From the NCBI GenBank assembly GCA_003415625.1, contig PYIU01000003.1, positions 5,580,001-5,644,000 on the forward strand: a DNA stretch of 64,000 bases, in the 5' to 3' direction. Of the stretch, positions 24,337 to 35,276 are shown in pieces. Within the stretch, counting starts at the first letter, position 1. Every line of letters starts with the position of its first letter. The notes under the pieces are model-generated. The model did no database searches and was not told the origin of the DNA. It saw nothing but the letters and a program-made list of their open reading frames with translations. The stretch comes from Aquanectria penicillioides (taxonomy: Eukaryota; Ascomycota; Sordariomycetes; Hypocreales; Nectriaceae). Position numbers and translations under genes: made by a program.

Positions 24337-25833
24337 ATGGACGAGAAGCAAAATTCTCCTGGCCGAGATCCGGACCAGGATGCCGGCAGCCCAGACACGT
24401 CGACTCTGAATGACGACGATGCCATCACCACCGCCCAGCCAGGCGATAGACGACGCCTTTCCTCTGACAGCGAGATGAACCATCCCGAGCAGAGCAGTGG
24501 GCCCCCGCCGCCCCCTAATGGAGGCTACGGTTGGGTTTGCACCGCCTGTGTCGCCATCATCAACGCTCATACATGGGGGCTCAACTCAAGTTACGGTGTA
24601 TTTCTTGCCTATTACCTCCAGAACAACACCTACCCTGGGGCAACATCCCTCGACTATGCTTTTATTGGTTCGTTGAGTGTGAGTTGCGCTCTCCTGATCT
24701 CGCCGCTCGCAACTCTGGCAGTCGGCAAGTATGGAACCAAGCCGGTTTTGTTCCTCGGGATTGTGCTCGAAGCGGGCAGTCTGATTTGCGCCAGCTTCTC
24801 ACACAAAATCTGGCACCTCTTTCTTTCCCAGGGCATCATGTTTGGCCTTGGTATGGGATTTCTCTTCGTGCCCAGTGTCGGCATTGTGCCGCAGTGGTTC
24901 ACTACCCGCAGATCCTTAGCGAACGGCATCTCCGCAGCGGGATCCGGTCTTGGCGGCCTGCTCTATTCGCTCGCTAGCGGAGCGATGATCCGACACCTCG
25001 GCCTAGGATGGGCCTTCCGTATTCTCGGCATCCTCGTGTTCGTGGTAAACACCATATGCACAATTCTCGTCAAAGATCGCAATAAAATCATCGGCTCCCG
25101 CCAGGCACCATTCGATGTTTCTCTTTTCAAGCGTGTCGAATACCTGCTGTTGCTTGGCTATGGCTGGTTTAGCATGTTGGGCTATATCGTATTGATCTTT
25201 AGCTTGGCCAACTACGCCAATAAGGTTGGACTTGATGCGTCCCAAGCTTCTCTCGTCAGTGCTCTCTTCAACTTGGGACAGGCTCTAGGCCGGCCATTCA
25301 TTGGTTACTTCAGCGACAGAACTGGCCGGATCAACATGGCAGCCTTGACAACATTTGTGGCTGCAGTGTTGACTTTTTCCCTCTGGATCAACGGCACAAC
25401 ATTTGCAGTCTTGATCGTGTTCACCATTATTGGCGGTGCAGTGGCTGGAACGTTTTGGGCAACCATTGCCCCCGTTACCGCTGAGGTCGTTGGACTCGCC
25501 GACGTCCCGGCCGCCCTTAATCTGCTGTGGCTCGTCATCGTGCTGCCGTGCACTTTCAGCGAACCCATCGCTTTGGAGATTGTTGCAGGAACTGGAAAGT
25601 ACATTGGCACGCAGCTCTTCGTGGGCTTCATGTATGTCACGGCCGGAATATGCTTGGTTGTCCTACGCGGCTGGAAGATCGGCGAAATCACAGAGATTGC
25701 CCGACAAACCCATCAAGATCCTCACACTGTCGACCGCGTTATGACCGCAAATAGTGAAGCAGTTAGCGTCAAAAGCAAAATGGTTGGGAGAAAACGAATG
25801 TTCGCGGACTGCTACAAGTCAGAAAGAGTCTAA
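24337..25833 (+). CDS. MFS transporter, monocarboxylate porter (MCT) type
   Basis: This is an intronless gene of 498 aa. An acidic, hydrophilic N-terminal tail of about 60 residues ends in the MCT-type entry motif PPPPNGGYGWVC, followed by a typical 12-helix MFS core. Recognisable pieces are the loop PQWFTTRRSLANGISAAGSG and the YFSDRTGRIN loop between helices 8 and 9. MCT-like fungal porters (Mch group) sit in the plasma membrane and are presumed to move small carboxylates or metabolites; the substrate here is unknown. It lies 0.7 kb upstream of a Zn2Cys6 regulator on the same strand, and the dioxygenase follows. That arrangement suggests, but does not show, joint function in uptake or export of an aromatic acid. 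Confidence 0.94.
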   Translation: MDEKQNSPGRDPDQDAGSPDTSTLNDDDAITTAQPGDRRRLSSDSEMNHPEQSSGPPPPPNGGYGWVCTACVAIINAHTWGLNSSYGVFLAYYLQNNTYPGATSLDYAFIGSLSVSCALLISPLATLAVGKYGTKPVLFLGIVLEAGSLICASFSHKIWHLFLSQGIMFGLGMGFLFVPSVGIVPQWFTTRRSLANGISAAGSGLGGLLYSLASGAMIRHLGLGWAFRILGILVFVVNTICTILVKDRNKIIGSRQAPFDVSLFKRVEYLLLLGYGWFSMLGYIVLIFSLANYANKVGLDASQASLVSALFNLGQALGRPFIGYFSDRTGRINMAALTTFVAAVLTFSLWINGTTFAVLIVFTIIGGAVAGTFWATIAPVTAEVVGLADVPAALNLLWLVIVLPCTFSEPIALEIVAGTGKYIGTQLFVGFMYVTAGICLVVLRGWKIGEITEIARQTHQDPHTVDRVMTANSEAVSVKSKMVGRKRMFADCYKSERV

Positions 25834-26529
25834 GCGATGGTTGCCACTCGGGATTTCTTCGTGGACTCGTCATGGAAGTGGGATAATAAGGATGAAAATT
25901 ATGCATACTCAGCCTGTTGTTCCCTCCAATTCTTAGAACTACGAGATGAGATTGGAGTTTTGTATATCAATCATCCAGGACACCAAAAGCAGATAGAAAT
26001 CGTCTGGTATTTTGCTTGGTATATTGTGCCTACACCACCCATGGCCGTTGTGCTTCAATCCCATCTTCCGTTTGCCTTCCCCAGACAACGCTTGTGGATT
26101 CCGTCCACTTTTTGTCAATAGATGGCTGACGAAGAGTCCCTAGGGTTCTTCGGTATTTCCGAAACCTTGAATTACTGCAGTGTAGGGAAGTTGTCAAAAG
26201 CAATCCTAGTGAGCTGCCTTGGCATTGAGTTCGTGACTGCGCGGCAAGCGACGATGAGACAGAGGAAAAAGCGGCCAGGTTTTATTGCCAAATTTGAGAG
26301 ACAGCAGACAATCAGTGTATTCAACCAGCCTAATGCGGATGTCGATTTGTTGGTCCTGGTCCTGGTGCTGGGCTTGGCTGCGGAATCTAGATTCCGTCCG
26401 CCAGTACTAGCCTCATGTGGGGTCTATTTTGAACTTTAGCATCCCATCTTGATGCACGCTCTTCAACCGATGATACATATTGACGGAATTCTAATTCCTC
26501 ATTTTGACACCTTGCAAATAATTCTTCAC
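25834..26529. other. Intergenic between MFS and Zn2Cys6 genes
   Basis: About 700 bp with small open frames only (25837-26121 and 26122-26439 on plus), neither recognisable. It presumably holds the MFS 3' UTR and the regulator promoter. A short GGTCCTGGTCCTGGTGCTGGG imperfect repeat lies near 26353. Confidence 0.6.
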
Positions 26530-28993
26530 ATGACTGAATCTGGGTCGGTAGAGGGGGCCTCAACCTGCCCCTCCCCCTCGAATACGCCGCAGCAACACTC
26601 ACCAAGCAGAACGCAGCGAGGTCAGCCGCGACGTCGTGGGCGACAAGCTGGTGGCCGGGAAAAATACGTAGCAAGGGCATGCCAAGAATGCCGACGCCGA
26701 AGAATTAAAGTGAGATGGTTCCGCGACAATCAATATCTGGTTCCGCTTTGCTCATCGACAAATAGTGTGACGGGAAAAAGCCGTCGTGTTCGCGATGCCT
26801 GGACCGGCGATTAGATTGCGCTTACGCAACAGAGCAAGACAACCGAGGCACAGCTCCCAAGTCATTTGTTCGCCTCCTCCAGGGCCGTATTAAGACGCTG
26901 GAGCGTATCCTGGCCCTGAATGAAATTGATGTCGACAAAGCCGTGGTTGCACTAGCAGCAGAGGATGTAGAACCTGAACTTGATTCTGAAGACATCAAGG
27001 GTGCTTTGAGTGTCGACGAAGCACTGAATTTCGATCGTGATGGAGAGATTCGATACTTTGGGTCTACAAGTGGCCGCCTTGAGTTTGGGCCTTCTGCAGG
27101 TAACTTGAGCTTTGACCGCTGCTATCTTGTATTGACCTAGTAAGACACTAACTTCGAGAAAATGTAGGATCTGAGAGAGCCGGAGTATCTCTGGGCGAGT
27201 CGGGGAGTGCCCCTCTTTCATCGATACTCCCCAAAAAGAAATCTATCATTCATCCTCGTGTCATAATGACACAGGGCCAGATATCAGAAGAACTAGAATC
27301 CCATCTGCTCTCACTGTATTTCACTTGGGAGCAGCCATGGTGTCAAGTTGTGGATGAGAAGCTCTTTAGAGAAAGCAAAGAAAAAGGAGGGAGATATTAC
27401 AGCCCGTTGCTTCTCAACTGTATCCTGGCTATTGCTTCACGTTACTCAGACCGGATTGAGGTTAGATCAGATCCAGATGACCCCAACACGGCTGGACAAG
27501 GTTTCCTTGAAACGGCCGAAGTTCTTCTTCACTCCGATCTAAAATACCCAAGCATCACAACAATTCAAGCTCTTGCCATCTTGGGGACAGTATACGTGGT
27601 GAGTTAGGTTTCCCATGAACCAAAGCTTGACTTGTGTTTGACTGGAGTAGGCTGTGGGGTGCGACGCTGCCGGCTGGCTTCATCAGGGGATGGCAACTCA
27701 ACTGGCGTTGGACATGGGGCTTAACCTAGACTCAAAGACTCAGCCGAGTTCAAACTCAATGACAACTGACGAAGCTAGGCTTCGACGACAGATTTATTGG
27801 GCTCTCTATTGCATCGACAAACTCTTTGCTAGTTACACGGGACGTGTATGCACAATGCTTGTAAGGCGCTTCTTGTCTCGAAATATAACAATTCTGATCA
27901 AAACATCCAGGATTTCCAGGCGGCAGTGTGTCTTCCAGCATCTCTCAAGCCGCTCTCAAATGACGAAGGCCAGAGCCGCTATAGGCTCCTCGTCAATTTT
28001 CAGTGTGCCCTCATTTCCCAGTGCCAAATTTTGGAGAAGATTTTACTCAACTTGTAGCAAAGTCCACTCACACAGCCTTTCACCTACCCGGCTAACTCTT
28101 CGTATAGATATTCACCAAAAAGCCCGATTCAAGAAATGCAAAAGAAGACATTCTTCGACTCGTGCTTGCTTATGCTCAAAGGTTGGTACTACGAACTTTC
28201 TCCGGAGCTCAAACCATGTCGACGCGGAGGTGGAGATAAGTTGCCACAGGCGTATACGTTGTGTATGGTATACCACACCTCTATTATTCTGTTGACGAAA
28301 CCATTCCTATCCAATAAAGGTCCCAGGGAACAGGGCAACACAATCCAAGACCATCGGTATGATGATCTTTTAGCATTTAGGGAAAAAGCAAGTGAACTGT
28401 GTCTTGAGGCAGCAAAGCAAATATCAACCCTCGGAGACGCCTATCGCCAAGCTTTTGGCAGCTTCCGGAAGAGCTCAATTACAGCTACACACTGCACGCT
28501 CTCTGCAGCACTAGCCATCTTACAAGATAAAATGAAAATTGGAGAAAAGAGCAGCGATGTAGGGTCAATGGAACTGGAGTCATGCCTTAAGACACTAAAG
28601 GAGTTATCGGAGTCTTGGACTCCCCCACGCCGATTTTACAATAGCTTGCTTAAACTCACAAACGCTCAACAAAGCGAGTCGGGCTCTTTGCCTGTGCGAT
28701 CCACAAGAAGCAGTACGAAAAGGGGAAGAGAAACTAGCCAGATTGATCAGCCCGTTGACGACGGCCTGGGAGAGGTTCCGTGTGAGCCAAAAGGTGGAGG
28801 AGAGAGTGCAATCAATGAGCTGACCTCCCTGGATGAATCGATTTCTGACTTTGAAAGCCAATGGAATTTGCAAACTGGGAGCCAATCAATCTTTGACATG
28901 CCGTTTTGGTCTGGAATACGGTGGGATTCTGATTTGAGTTCTTTCCCTCTGGACTACGCTAGCTTTGATGCCTTTGACAATGGGTGGCAATAG
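26530..28993 (+). CDS. Zn(II)2Cys6 transcription factor with fungal-specific TF domain
   Basis: Six exons are deduced: 26530-26709, 26766-27099, 27168-27598, 27651-27860, 27911-28053 and 28108-28993. Introns are 50-68 bp; the sum is 2184 bp, 727 aa, in frame throughout. The binuclear zinc cluster is perfect (C51, C54, C61, C68, C71, C78; spacing CX2CX6CX6CX2CX6C), and intron 1 falls exactly before C61. A basic Arg-rich stretch precedes it, and a short coiled-coil-like linker (RIKTLERILALNEIDVDKAV) follows. The middle region is the Fungal_trans fold, recognisable from ARLRRQIYWALYCIDKLFASY and the YTGR segment. The C-terminal tail is acidic. Intron 5 uses a weaker donor (GTAGCA). It probably binds CGG-type DNA sites in the nucleus, and the neighbouring transporter and dioxygenase are the obvious candidate targets; this is inference. 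Confidence 0.9.
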
Positions 28994-29893
28994 ATCGATC
29001 GCGTGTTAGGTCCAGAGGACGCGATTACTTTTTTCTTAGATGTTTGTATAATCTGAACAAAGGGACACGTAATAATAGATGAAAGTTGAAGAGATTTGCC
29101 TATGCCAATAGTCAAACTGCTTTATCTCACCGTCTCCTTCCCCTTTCCAACATGTTTTCTTTTGGTTGTGTCGAAGTGTTGTAGTTCTAGGGTATTTTTC
29201 TTATCGTGAGAAACATGTCTCACACTGAAAAGAAACAAGTTGAAATACTTGTCAGAGTCCTGATGCACGGACACAGCTATTTACCCGTTTGTTGGCCACA
29301 TTTTTTTCTGAGTCTTAGGGTCAGACATCGACATAACGAGAGTGATGGGACGCTACCTACGTTCTTCATATGTATAAAACACCAAGCACACATCTCAAAG
29401 CTCTGCAGACGGAACCTGTACCGTTGAATCCTCGAGAATCACTCTCACAAAAGTGGAAGGCTGGTGTTCATGTGAGCTGGATCTGGCGATTCTAGCCTGT
29501 CCGTAATCATACGGGCTCTGTTCAAAGCCACGTCTTCGACGCCAATCATGATGCTGCATTTTATGCACTCTCGTCAGTATTTGTGATCGGTACGTTGAAT
29601 GATACGCTAATTGGTGGCCACTAAAGCCTCTTTCTATTATTGTCACTATGTTGATCTGGTTAAGACAACTTTACCCCGCCCCTCGTATTTGGATTGGCTT
29701 CTTATTGAGCCTACCACCGTCCGTTCATTTCACCCTCCCAATCTCGTCTGGGTTATATATTCCTAACCTAGGCCATCCAAACTGGAAGAACGGCCATGCT
29801 GTAAGATCCTTATCGCAAGCAGTTCTACCTCTATTTGTGTGCATTTCACCGACTTCTTACTTTTTTCGGGCTCTTCCCTTGACGGTGTTCATA
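28994..29893. other. Intergenic between regulator and dioxygenase
   Basis: 900 bp, AT-rich, without a recognisable gene. The frame used by the dioxygenase stays open upstream to 29648, but that extension lacks protein-like character and the signal peptide begins at 29894. Confidence 0.6.
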
Positions 29894-31056
29894 ATGCACA
29901 ATCGATATCCGTTTTTTCATCTCATCATCCATGGTCTTTTATGGTCTCAAGTCGAATCCCATGGGGGAAAGTCGCTAGTGGAAGAGCTTTACACAAGGGA
30001 AATTTATGCTCGTGAAAATAAGATGGACCTTCGCCATTGCGCCGAAAAGTTTGAACGCGATGGTCTATTTGCTCGTGCCGTGAAACGCCGTATCGATAAA
30101 TGGAATACTCTCCACAAAAGGAGCCAAATCGGTGATTAATCTCGCTAGGTAATAGGGCTACACTGAAGCTGATAGATGAGCAGTTAGGGGCAACTCAGAT
30201 AGCACAACCAGTGCTGAATTCTTTCACTCTGGTAGGGAGGATCTCGGTGTGCTATCGAATCTGCGACATGGATGTGTTCTTCATCCAGAGCTAACCGAAG
30301 GCCCGTACTGTATGTGAGCCTTGATACGAAATGTAATCTCTAAGCTGAGACAATACAAGATATAGAGGGAGAGAGGGTTCGTCAGGACCTAGTCGATAAG
30401 CAGCAAGGCACTCTTCTGTTACTCGACCTCCAGATCATCGACACCCATTTGTGCGAACCGGTTGAAGACGTCTACGTTGAGATATGGCGTATTTCCCTCT
30501 TATCTATCTTGATGTTTACCAGCTGCTAACAAGTTCAGACACCAACGCGACTGGGGTTTATTCTGGAGTTGTAGCCGATGGCAACGGCTCTGGCGAAGCT
30601 GACCCGGGTAATGCCAATAAAACTTTTAACCGTGGCGCCCAAAAAACCGAAAGGGATGGTGTGGTATTCTTTACGAGCATATATCCTGGCCACTACGAGG
30701 GCCGAGCTCCCCATATCCATATTATGACGCACATAAAGCCCAAGATCCGAAAAGACGGCTCCATATTGAGCCACAAAGCAACACATATTGGACAACTATT
30801 TTTTGATCAAGGCCTTATTTTAGAAATGGAACAACTTCCTGTTTATCGAAGAAACAAGCAAAAGCTGACCTTGAACCACAAGGACGAATACTTTCAACAG
30901 GCTCTGCAGACCTCTGACCCTGTCATGTCGTCACTACGACTAAAGTATCCTGGATATAGCAATGCAGTGCTTGCATGGATGCCGATTGGGGTGAATATGT
31001 CCAATGTTAGGGAAGCGTCGGTGGCAGCAACGCTGGGACCGAGATCCAATCCTTGA
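29894..31056 (+). CDS. Secreted intradiol ring-cleavage dioxygenase
   Basis: There are four exons: 29894-30131, 30184-30309, 30360-30488 and 30539-31056. Introns are 50-52 bp; the sum is 1011 bp, 336 aa. The N-terminus MHNRYPFFHLIIHGLLWSQV is a plausible signal peptide with cleavage near residue 22, as in extracellular fungal intradiol-dioxygenase-like proteins. The non-haem Fe(III) ligands expected for the family are visible: Tyr in LTEGPYYIEGE (split by intron 2), Tyr in NATGVYSGVVA (just after intron 3) and two His in RAPHIHIMTH. These enzymes open catechol-type rings between the hydroxyl groups; secreted forms are thought to act on plant phenolics or quinone precursors. Exon 1 also has the family's HCAEKFERDGLFARAVKRR segment. 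It is co-oriented with the Zn2Cys6 factor. Its true substrate is not inferable. Confidence 0.92.
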
Positions 31057-31374
31057 GTGCTTATGATGGTTGGTTGGAGGCCTAGAGAAAGGGATTGGGT
31101 AGTGAAATGACTGGAGACGATGGAGTAACTAGCTCAATCTTTTGATAGCTTATTAGCAATAAAAATAGTCGTGAATTGCCAATCCACTTTTGCAAAATCC
31201 AAGTTGTCCTTCATTTGTCCTAAGCAAGCACCATTCATGATTGATGTGGCCACGTGACTTGGCGTTGCGCCTTGACGCGTGCCTTAGCCCCGCAGAAGTT
31301 CGCGACGTTTAACTCACGTCATCCCCTAACCATGCGCCTGTGAACGGCCTTTGTGCCGAGCCCAACATTTGAAG
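31057..31374. other. Short intergenic region before nibrin homologue
   Basis: 318 bp on the same strand as both neighbours; it must hold the dioxygenase 3' UTR and the nibrin promoter. Nothing distinctive is seen. Confidence 0.6.
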
Positions 31375-33888
31375 ATGTGGCTCTTGGAAAACTCCGAGGC
31401 CTTTGAGGGTAAGCTTGTAACCCTTTCAGCATGCAACCGTCCGCTGACATCACTGTACAGGCCGACGGCTGTGGCTGCGACCGGGAAAGACGTATCTCTT
31501 TGGCCGGACTGTGGCGGAACGTGAGCGATCCCACTTCGCGGCCTGGAACTTGTTAGCTAATGTTTTCTCCGTAGCTGGCCAACTAGCGATCTCGCACAAT
31601 ACGATCTCCCGAAAACATCTCACCATCACCGTCGATGAGGTAAAGGAAGGACATGTGTTCCATCCTTCATATCGATCGACCATTACGATCGAGGACTTGG
31701 CAACGAAGATAGGAACAGTTGTCAATGGCCACAAAATAAAGGGCAAGAAATATGTGCTCGAAGGAGAATCTGGTGAAATGATTATGGGAAAATGCCCGAA
31801 TAAGTTCCGGTAACAGTTCCCTGCCTTATGAGACAGACCATTACTGACTCCTTTAGCATCATCTGGAATCCCGTTGTGCTTGCCTTTTCTTTTACCAATA
31901 AAGAACTCCAAGCTCAACCCTTGGCAAAGCTTCAAGAAAAGTTCGAACAACTCGACATCAAGCTTTCAACGGAGTACACCAAGTCTACTACTCACGTTGT
32001 GTCGAAGAAGAGGAATACCGCAAAGGGGCTTCAAGCTCTCATCAACGGAAGATATATCGTCAATGAATCATTCCTCGAGGCTATCGTACATGTTGCAGAG
32101 AAGCCAGAGAGCGAAGATATCACCGAATCAAGTCCTTTGGAGCAAGACTTCGATGCTCATTGGCCGGATGCAATGCAGCACCTACCTCCGAGAGGCGGAG
32201 AGCCGGTACAGCGTCCAGATTCGACATACGCGCCTGATGTTAAGAGAAAAGACATTTTTGAAGGCTACACCTTCATATTTTATGACAAGACTCAGTATAA
32301 CAACTTACTTGCACCTGTAACTAGTGGAGGCGGGAAAGCTTTGCTAGGCGATGTCATTCCTAAACAAACCGAAGTGGATGAATTCGTGCAATATGTCAAG
32401 AACGTCGCCGGCGAGAAGGGGCTCGGGGCTTTTGATGATGGGAGTGAAGGTAAAGGGGTCGTCTTGGTGAGATATTTGCCGTCCAAAGGATCCTCGGTGA
32501 CATGGTATACCGAGTTTATCACAGATGTGTCCCTTCGCTTGGATCATCGGCCCATTGAGCAAAGTGAGTTTCTGGAGGCAATTCTGATTAAGGATGCGAG
32601 CATCTTACGTCGACCCTTGGAGGTTGAGTCAGTGCAAAATACACAACAACCTCAAGAACCAGCTCCACAGGTCCAGCCAGACCCTGAACCAACACAGGCC
32701 ATGGATGCTGCTGAGCCAGAAGTACCGACACCTGAACCTGCGGAAGAGTCTCAGCCAGCTCCTAGACGGACTAGAGGAAGACGACCCGTCAAGAGACGCT
32801 TCGCAGGCTTCGATGATGACGCGGATATTGACATGGATGATGCCCCATCAGCACCTGCTCCTGAAGGAAATCCACCTGTTGAAGAGGAAGGGGGACTCTT
32901 TGTATCACAAGAGCCTGATGCCCCACTTCCACTCAAATCAGGTACAACGCGCAATACACAAAGAAAGCGTCACGCATCGCCATTGCCAGCAGATGACCTG
33001 ATGGAAGGTATGGCACCGGCAGCGGCAAAGTTCAAGAGGCAGAGGTTGGAAAGGGGAGAAGATCTCAATGCGCCATCTCTAGAGCTAGAAGATCCTACTG
33101 AGGTGGCTCAGCCAGAGCCGAAGAAAAAGATTAAGAAGGAATTTGACATCTTGGCAATGGCGGCACAAAACCGAGAGCAGGAAGAAGCTCGGGCCCGAGC
33201 AGAGAAAGAGGATTTGGCTAACCTACCTGCCGATGTCGACCTAGCTGAAATCCGTCGACTGAACATTGTGGAGGAAATGGAAGTACGTACTCCAGCGTCA
33301 CAATCTCGGTCACGGGAAGAGGACATCGCAAACGGACGATGGAACCCGAAGTGGAACGGAGTGAAGAACTTCAAAAAATTCAGGCAGCGTGGAGAAGCCA
33401 CCGGCAGACCACCAGCAAGAGTTATTGTCTCACTAACCGAAGTGAAGAACAAAGAATTTGGCGTTGGTGACGATTATTGGCTTGAAGATGAGGATAGCCA
33501 ACGCAAGAAGAAGCAGGCGAGCCAGCCATCTGGCGGCGAATCTCAGAGTTCAGCGGCGCCACCCCCAGCACCAGCCCCTAAGCGGCCTGCCACGAGAAGG
33601 GTTGTGGGAGTTGTCTTGTCTGACAGCAGCGACAACGAGACTAATAAAAACACCCAAGAAGTAGGGCCAGCTCCGCGGACTAGGACGCGGGCGTCGGCCT
33701 CACAGTCTCAGGGTAATACCCGAAGTCAGTCGTCGAGAACAGCTAGCCAAGGAAGCAAACGGACGGCCCCTGAACCAGCAAGAGAACAGCCGCAGAAGCG
33801 ACAAAGACCGGCACGTAAACCAATCGCAATTGCGGATAGCGATGATAGTGACGACGAGCTCAAGTTTAGGTTTGGAAAGAGACGGTAA
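31375..33888 (+). CDS. NBS1: Nbs1/nibrin homologue, subunit of the Mre11-Rad50-Nbs1 complex
   Basis: Four exons are deduced: 31375-31408, 31461-31520, 31575-31809 and 31857-33888; 2361 bp, 786 aa. The first two exons are tiny (34 and 60 bp). The N-terminal FHA domain begins MWLLENSEAFEGRRLWL and contains the phosphopeptide-binding pair SRKH (43-46) and the VVNGHKI loop. A BRCT domain follows (about 115-195, with LDIKLSTEYTKSTTHVVSKK), then a second nibrin-type BRCT-like region. The middle is disordered and acidic. A C-terminal KNFKKFR motif (613-619) matches the conserved Mre11-binding motif. The tail DDELKFRFGKRR matches the acidic-plus-FxF Tel1/ATM recruitment motif. The protein senses and processes DNA double-strand breaks in the nucleus. 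Tail-to-tail with the cytochrome b5 gene, 180 bp apart. Confidence 0.93.
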
Positions 33889-34068
33889 CGGCATCAATAT
33901 CTACGATCCAGGGGGTATCTTTCTAGCTAGTGTACATCTAATGATTATGGTCTCTCATATGGGCCACGTCCGAGGAATATCAAAGCCCTGTCATTTGCAT
34001 TATTCCAATGCCCAATCAAAACGCCGACTCAGAGTCTACATGCATATGAAAGTCTAGAGGAGTATCGT

Positions 34069-35276
34069 TTAATCCATTTGATCCATCTCACTCTCCTTGG
34101 AGCCTTCGGACTCTTCGACGAGGAGACCGACCAGACAGGCAGATAACATGGTCTCGTAGTTGACCCAAGGGTGGATCTCACCAAACAACTTGGTCCCATC
34201 TCGACCAGCTCCACGCATCAGCTCTGGGACACCTCCGGGGTGAAAGTCAGCATAGGGAGTGACGTTATAGACCTTGCCGTTGAGGGCCATCCAAGCATCC
34301 TTGCCCTTGCGACCCGTCATGCGCTTGAGCATGGATGGAGTGACGCGAAGATACGGGGTTGAGGGGTCAACGCCACGTAAATCAGAGTTGGGACCAGAGA
34401 TGCGGGCCCAGTCCAAGGGAGAGTGGCCCGGGGTCAGAAGGACCTTTCGGCTGGGCTTAGAAGGCTTCGATGAGTGAGTGGGAGGAGGTGCGAGACCGGA
34501 AGATGCACCAGGAGGACCACGGTTCGGGGCCGGTCCACGAGCACGCTGGGCGGAGTTTGGGGCAGGAAACTGGGTGAGGGATGGAAGACGACCGGGAGGA
34601 GGTGGCATGCGGCCCGGAGGTGGAGGAGGGGCATCATCATGGAACCTGGGGAAGCCGGTGATGTGGTGGACAGGGTGGGGCCCCGGGCGACCGGGGACGG
34701 GACGGGAGCAAGAGCCGGGGACGGGATTGGGTTCAATGGGGCATTGTCGAGAGTGAAGCTGGGCACGGAAATGGAGGGTACATCTGTTGGGCCTGCCTTC
34801 GGCGTGGTCTGCTCATCAGGCTCGGCGATGGTCGGGGGCTGGATAACGGGTGGTGGTGGCGGGGGCGGCATAGCAGTAGGGTCACGCTGCTGTTTGCTGG
34901 AAGCTGACGAGGCATCGTGGTCACCGAGGTACACCTGGGGCTGGGGCTGGAGCTCGGGCTGGAGCTGGAGTTGGAGCTGATGTTGGTCATGGTCGGGCGA
35001 GAGCGGTGTGGTGGTACGGTTCTGAGAACTTGAGCCCGGTTCAGCCCGTCGACCCGGTTCCACCTCGCGATGCGACCCTTCATCACGGTTACGACTGGCG
35101 TCGTCGCCGACATTTGCTTTTGTGTCGGATTGAGTGTCAGCATCAGCGCCAGCGCCAGCGATTCTGCCGGTACCTCTCCAGCGCAGAAGGACCTGGAGGG
35201 GAGTCATCCATTGGGGCGGGCGGAGGATGACCCAGACCACTGAGGCAACGATTAGCGATATCCCCAGAAGCCCCAT
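34069..35276 (-). CDS. Membrane-anchored cytochrome b5-domain protein (Irc21/CB5-like), apparent frameshift
   Basis: The ATG at 35276 places a membrane helix (MGLLGISLIVASVVWVILR) at the very N-terminus; longer frames upstream use TTG. A low-complexity Gln/Pro/Ser/Thr-rich stretch of about 250 residues follows, then a cytochrome b5-like haem-binding domain with both axial His ligands, in DFHPGG and in FGEIHPWVN (about residues 346 and 369 if the frame is restored). The first half is in one frame and the haem domain in another; they meet at a C4 run (34628-34631) inside MMMP and a poly-Pro segment. One added C would make a continuous 402-aa protein. No good donor or acceptor supports an intron there. 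The domain resembles that of Irc21/CYB5R4-type proteins, probably electron transfer at the ER or nuclear membrane. Either the assembly lost a base or the allele is truncated. Confidence 0.85.

Noticed and set aside
34560..34800. Possible intron to reconcile the two frames of the cytochrome b5 gene
   Set aside because: Only weak GTACCC/GTCCCC-type donors exist upstream of the CCCCAG acceptor-like site, with no branch site; a one-base indel in C4 explains the data better.
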